NCBI GenBank assembly: GCA_012934845.2
Contig: WNNJ02001260.1
Span: 1 to 64,000 of the forward strand
Direction: 5' to 3'
Length of the DNA: 64,000 bases
From: Pomphorhynchus laevis
Lineage: Eukaryota > Acanthocephala > Palaeacanthocephala > Echinorhynchida > Pomphorhynchidae
Below the pieces are notes generated by a model. It did no database searches and was not told the origin of the DNA. It was given only the letters and a program-made list of their open reading frames with translations. Shown here piece by piece: positions 58,871 through 64,000 of this stretch (the stretch's first letter is position 1; every line of letters begins with the position of its first letter). The position numbers were made by a program, and so were the translations under genes.

Positions 58871-59650
58871 TACTACACCCAAAGTTTGATCAAGGAGTTT
58901 ATATTTATATGTAAAGTTCATAACAGTCTTGTATTCTAACAACGAGGAAATTATTTTTGAATGTTCTAGAAGTAAAACCACTAATCGTCTAATTTTCAAA
59001 GTATTATGCCAATTGTCTCTTGAACATTACCATTTGTAAAGTGTGAGTTAACAGCTAATGCATAGATTTATATCTTTCTTCTGTGTTAGATCTTTTAATT
59101 CTCTAAATATTTTATAAATTCAGAATTTAAAATTTTTGAAGGATTTTTGAGACGTAAAAGAGACAACTGGTTTTGAGGGAACCTTATTTTTGTATCTTCG
59201 ATAGTCCTTATAAATAACCTAGCAATCGAGCTCTCTAATGCACATTGTACTTTGAATATATCATCAATATAACGATATCAAGTAATTAGCTTGGTACTAT
59301 AGCTGGTAAATGTCTGTATCCCAACATGTTGCATAAGGATATCCGCGAATTAGGACAGTTGCTAATTATGAATATAGAATACTATTATTGACTATCTTCA
59401 TATATACTTTCTAATACACTATAATGCCCTATCATTGTATTACATTTTGCAAAATAGTCTAAGAATAAAGATACCTGGAACACTATACATATGAAGGCAA
59501 TCATCTTAAAAAATTATTGTTGATTTATAATAATTTGAATGATTTCTTACAAAGTTGATGCTTTTTCTCTTATAATTACATCTTTTCTCTTATAAATATT
59601 TTGTCTCTAAATGCTTGACATACAACAACAGCGCAGTTAAATATTTTAGT
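58871..59650 (-). mobile_element. Penelope-like element fragment, second copy
   Basis: A further motif C tract (YRYIDDIF, about 59275-59250, minus), preceded by a YRHLPAI-like tract matching YGHLPTT of the neighbouring copy. The two fragments lie head to tail about 500 bp apart, as in the tandem layout known for PLEs. Heavily decayed; ends uncertain. Confidence 0.5.
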
Positions 59651-59867
59651 TAAATGTTTTTCATTTGAATCCGTTTCTCTATAAAATACACGGTACTGTT
59701 TATTTTCAATTAGTTTCAAATGCAGTTAATATACATAATATCACATTTATAAGAGAGCATATAAAGTATTTACTAGTATAACTAATATGCTATCAGGATT
59801 TTGTCTACCCTTTGAATAATCTCTGTTTAGATGAATATATCAATATAGCAATAATGTTGAATAATTA

Positions 59868-61030
59868 ATAATATTTTAAAATGAGATAATAATTATCTTA
59901 TAAGATAATATTATAAGATATTATATCATATTATATTCAATAATATAAGATTTTAATAATATTTTAAAATGAGATAATAATTATCTTATAAGATAATATT
60001 ATAAGATATTATATCATATTATATTCAATAATATAAGATTTTAATAATATTTTAAAATGAGATAATAATTATCTTATAAGATAATATTATAAGATATTAT
60101 ATCATATTATATTCAATAATATAAGATTTTAATAATATTTTAAAATGAGATAATAATTATCTTATAAGATAATATTATAAGATATTATATCATATTATAT
60201 TCAATAATATAAGATTTTAATAATATTTTAAAATGAGATAATAATTATCTTATAAGATAATATTATAAGATATTATATCAGATTATATTAAATAATATTA
60301 GATTTTAATAATATTTTAAAATGAGAAAATAATTATCTTATAAGATAATATTAAAGATATTATATCATATTATATTAAATAATATAAGATTTTAATAATA
60401 TTTTAAAATGAGATAATAATTATCTTATAAGATAATATTATAAGATATTATATCATATTATATTCAATAATATAAGATTTTAATAATATTTTAAAATGAG
60501 ATAATAATTATCTTATAAGATAATATTATAAGATATTATATCATATTATATTCAATAATATAAGATTTTAATAATATTTTAAAATGAGATAATAATTATC
60601 TTATAAGATAATATTATAAGATATTATATCATATTATATTCAATAATATAAGATTTTAATAATATTTTAAAATGAGATAATAATTATCTTATAAGATAAT
60701 ATTATAAGATATTATATCAGATTATATTAAATAATATTAGATTTTAATAATATTTTAAAATGAGAAAATAATTATCTTATAAGATAATATTAAAGATATT
60801 ATATCATATTATATTAAATAATATAAGATTTTAATAATATTTTAAAATGAGATAATAATTATCTTATAAGATAATATTATAAGATATTATATCATATTAT
60901 ATTCAATAATATAAGATTTTAATAATATTTTAAAATGAGATAATAATTATCTTATAAGATAATATTATAAGATATTATATCATATTATATTCAATAATAT
61001 AAGATTTTAATAATATTTAAAAATTAGGTA
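59868..61030. repeat. 88-bp satellite array, about 13 units, with higher-order pattern
   Basis: The tract ATGAGATAATAATTATC starts units at 59881, 59969, 60057, 60145, 60233, 60321, 60408, 60496, 60584, 60672, 60760, 60847 and 60935, a spacing of 88 bp (87 twice). A decayed unit follows at 61022. Two linked variant units (one with CAGATTATATTAAAT, the next with ATGAGAAAAT and one base missing) recur 439 bp apart, at 60233/60321 and 60672/60760, so a five-unit block has been copied. Each unit contains the perfect palindrome ATTATCTTATAAGATAAT. Confidence 0.95.
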
Positions 61031-61104
61031 CTAATTATCTTATAAGATATCATAGCATATTGTATTCAGTAATATAAGATTATAGCAATGATTTTCTTAA
61101 TAAA

Positions 61105-61190
61105 GAATTATTGGAACTGGATTAGAGAAAGAAGGAAAATTTTATTTGATATTTAGCTAACTTCTGTTAGCGTCTTCAGAAAATTACTAA
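61105..61190 (-). mobile_element. Solo PLE terminus (lineage D)
   Basis: It matches the end of the PLE at 7441-7514: a GGATTAGAGAAAGAAGGAAA-like tract, then on the minus strand CTGAAGA, an extra C, GCTAAC-AGAA-GTTAGC, and TAAA in place of GAAA. The body of the element is absent. It lies just beyond the satellite array. Confidence 0.6.
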
Positions 61191-62224
61191 ACTGCTTTTG
61201 TTAATATGGCTTGTAATGTTACGTGCATATTCCTCGCTAATTAACATCTGTTCATATACTAAATGAGTTGCTATATGTAAATGAACCACAACAAAATTCG
61301 GCTTTTATGAATTAGCAATCATAAATTTGAACAATTTCGTATATTCGATAAGCCACGTAGATCTATTTCATTTCAGTATTCAAAAGGTTAAGTCGGCAAA
61401 GCTATGTAGTCATATTCCTTAATATGCTATTTTGATAATCGAAAAAGTGCTTTTCGATTTTGATATCAAAATAAATAAATCTTAAAAACGATTTTTATTT
61501 TACTTATTGTAAATGACATTTAATATGACGAACTCTTATTCTTATTATTCAAAGAAAATATTAACATATAATTCGATACGAGTATAGTCTGGTATTAATT
61601 TTTTCCGACGATCTACTCATTGCGTATGTACTAAAATAATTGGCATAGTCGATTCGTAGACTAGTTTCATTTTCAAATGTAAATGAAGGTTATACTTTTA
61701 TTTCGTAATATATTTTGCATAGGAGTGAGCAACGTATATAGGTCGTAAAGCTCTATTCAGTGAATTCATCAACATATAAGCTATATAACGGTTGTTTAAA
61801 ATAAAAATAGTAAAAATACGCAAATCTGAAACTTGCCGAAGTGTTGTAATATCTATATATATATATATCTCGACAGTAAATAAATTTTGCAATTTGTCTA
61901 GCTGATAAATAGTATACGGTGATAGACTCTTGTATTAGCCAATGATAATTTGTAGGATTGAAAAATAACGAATGTATTTAGTATTGCTTAAACCATTTTA
62001 AAGTTGTTGACAACGTTTAATTACATATCGCAGAAAGGAGGTAGTCGTTAATCTAACCATTTTGTCGAAACGTTCAAAGTATTTAGAATATTACAACAAG
62101 GCTGTTAATGGGCGTTTGTCTGAATGCAAATAGATATATTAAACATAATATTAAATATTCGTGTCTATCCGAGTTGAGGGCAAATGTGTTGAGTTTAATT
62201 GATTTATCGCATACTTATGTTTAT
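61191..62224. other. Gene-free AT-rich stretch
   Basis: No supported gene or repeat beyond a short TA run near 61855. Confidence 0.45.
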
Positions 62225-62345
62225 ATTTGAACAAAGAAGAAAATTTTCCTTTGTTTTAAAAAATTTATATGAATTTAAATGAGTTTGGAATTTTCATTTT
62301 AGCCCATTTTTTAAGCAACAGATAATATCATCAATTAAAAATGTT
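62225..62345 (-). mobile_element. Possible decayed PLE terminus (lineage D)
   Basis: A GAACAAAGAAGAAAATTTTC tract resembles the PLE ends at 5953 and 47552. No hammerhead core is preserved. Assignment is tentative. Confidence 0.3.
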
Positions 62346-64000
62346 TCCCAAATGACTGTAAAAGCTTTTAATTGATGAAGAGAAAAATTATATATAATAC
62401 CATATTGATGATATATGTATGCTATATATAAATATAGATACTTTTTAAATACTATATATAATTCATTACATATTATCTATTAATCGGTTCATAAAAACAC
62501 TGGGCTATAAAATTAAGACATTTCCTGAATTCATTTACGGTCAAAATATGTAGTAGCCTAAATTAAGTGACCTGATTAGTTGACCGTTTGCCGATAATAC
62601 ATTTCTTGTGATAAAAAAGTGTATTTTTAAATTTTTTATTGTACCGTTAAATTTTTAACGTTGTCGATTACTGATTATTAACGAGATAAAATATTATAAA
62701 ACCTTCAAGCATTACTGCTAAAAGGCACTAAAGCATACAAAACTATGCAGTAATAATCAGATATTCTTAAGTAACAATCTAATAATATCTAATAATCGTT
62801 ATTAGCGAGTAAATGATAAATATATTTTTAATAAAAATGTGCAACGCTGTATTTTTATTACAATTAGTATTATTTTTATTACGATTATATTTTTATTACG
62901 ATCAAATACACTTGCGAGTATTCTGTGATAGCTATCTCTTGTACTCACAAAAGCTGTCTCGTTTACGATTAATAAATTTAAAATTACTTTTATATATTAT
63001 ATGTCAAATAAAATTATATATATTATAATATACGGTTAATATATAATATTATGTATATGTATACCATATGTAAGAAGTTTTATTTATTCCAACCACGCCG
63101 ATAAAACAGCTTTATTAATTTATTTTAAAAAGTTTTAGCTATTTTAAAACCGAAGCTATATCAAAAATACTGATAATTTATATATTTTAATATTAAAATC
63201 ATGTTTATAGTAACTTTTATGAATATATTCATATATAGTATATCTGTGCTAGAATGAAGATAAGCTATTTAGAAGGAACTGATGTGTCATCACGTGCTGT
63301 TCCGTGTTCTTCGATCCAACACTATATGGGGTCACACATGTATTAAATTTTTTGAATTTATTTACTTCATAAATTTTATCTCATCACTGTCGATAAGTTA
63401 AATATGGCTATTCTTAGATTAAGCATCTACATAAGCTAATATTTTGACTATTTGGTCAAGTGTATTTTCAGTAGACAAGTGAATATGTTTTGATTTAAAA
63501 AATAATTTACCCTTAAGCAATCTCAAAGTAATGTTAAAATAAACATTTGGTAGCTATAATTCAAACAACCAAAAAATTAAACATTAAAGATGTGAAAACG
63601 TAAACAATCAAAGTATACAAATTCGTTTATGCTACTGTAAATTATCTTTGGCTTAGTTTGATGGAACCCGCATGAAAACAAGAACTTAAAATTTATTAAA
63701 TTTTCTTCTTTCTGTAAGCAAACGTTACCGCATTTATCTTAAGAACGGAAATACTAAAGCTAATTCTGAAATTTAATAAATTTTTGTTTTTGTCTTTATC
63801 CCGGTTCTATTTTACAATTCCGGATTTGCTATATCCTACAGCATTTATTTAATAAGCAATTTAAATATAGACATATATTTTTAAATGTACTTGGTTTCTT
63901 GCACAAATTCAGTGTATTGTAGAACATCGAATTATATCTTAGGCACAAATTTAAAATTTTCACTTCACGTCTTTAATAGCCATTAAATAAATCATGGATT
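62346..64000. other. Gene-free AT-rich stretch
   Basis: No coding frame, RNA gene or recognised repeat; a 71-codon frame at 62813-63028 looks like chance. Confidence 0.45.

Overview
This is a strongly AT-rich window from an animal genome, most likely an invertebrate and perhaps an arthropod. The evidence is the mix of Jockey/I-type LINEs with a gag carrying three zinc knuckles, several lineages of Penelope-like elements (PLEs) with GIY-YIG nuclease, a Ty3/gypsy fossil, AT microsatellites, and two long intronless reading frames with Asn/Ser/Gln-rich low-complexity stretches. The species cannot be named from the sequence. I saw no bacterial operons, rRNA, tRNA or CRISPR.

Host-like genes. Only two reading frames look like host genes. 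One (8716-10803, minus) encodes a protein of about 695 residues with four to five membrane segments near its N terminus, Cys clusters and a long disordered tail. The other (35166-37310, plus) encodes about 714 residues with a folded N terminus, a basic nuclear-signal-like stretch and a C2H2-type zinc-binding pattern. I recognise neither as a named family.

Mobile DNA fills most of the rest. 3.4-4.0 kb: a tandem repeat of 348-bp units, each with a canonical type I hammerhead ribozyme on the minus strand, which fits a metazoan retrozyme. 5.9-8.5 kb: remnants of PLE lineage D with inverted ends. 12.2-15.2 kb: a nearly full PLE (lineage A) flanked by near-identical inverted copies of its 3' part. 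15.5-18.1 kb: pieces of PLE lineages B and C, then a 339-bp repeat also present at 5.0 kb. 18.8-22.9 kb: two head-to-head Jockey-like LINEs, one an internal-deletion derivative. 22.9-29.1 kb: a different LINE and two pieces of reverse-transcriptase elements with unusual C-terminal domains. 27.4 and 33.2 kb: opposite copies of a 300-bp-period repeat with a hammerhead-like core. 30.8-35.1 kb: PLE-B pieces in permuted order, ending about 100 bp from the second host-like gene. 38.4-41.9 kb: a decayed LINE. 43.5-50.5 kb: a PLE-B split by about 5 kb that includes a gypsy fossil. 51.7-57.8 kb: another head-to-head LINE pair, the right one with nearly intact ORF1 and a 3'-truncated ORF2. 57.8-59.6 kb: two PLE fragments. 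59.9-61.0 kb: an 88-bp satellite with a five-unit higher-order pattern.

The most notable theme is self-cleaving RNA. Besides the two canonical hammerheads, at least seven PLE termini carry a hammerhead-like core with one extra nucleotide between the CTGANGA box and stem II, in otherwise unrelated stem sequences. No experiment or database search backs these calls; they rest on motif and base-pair inspection.
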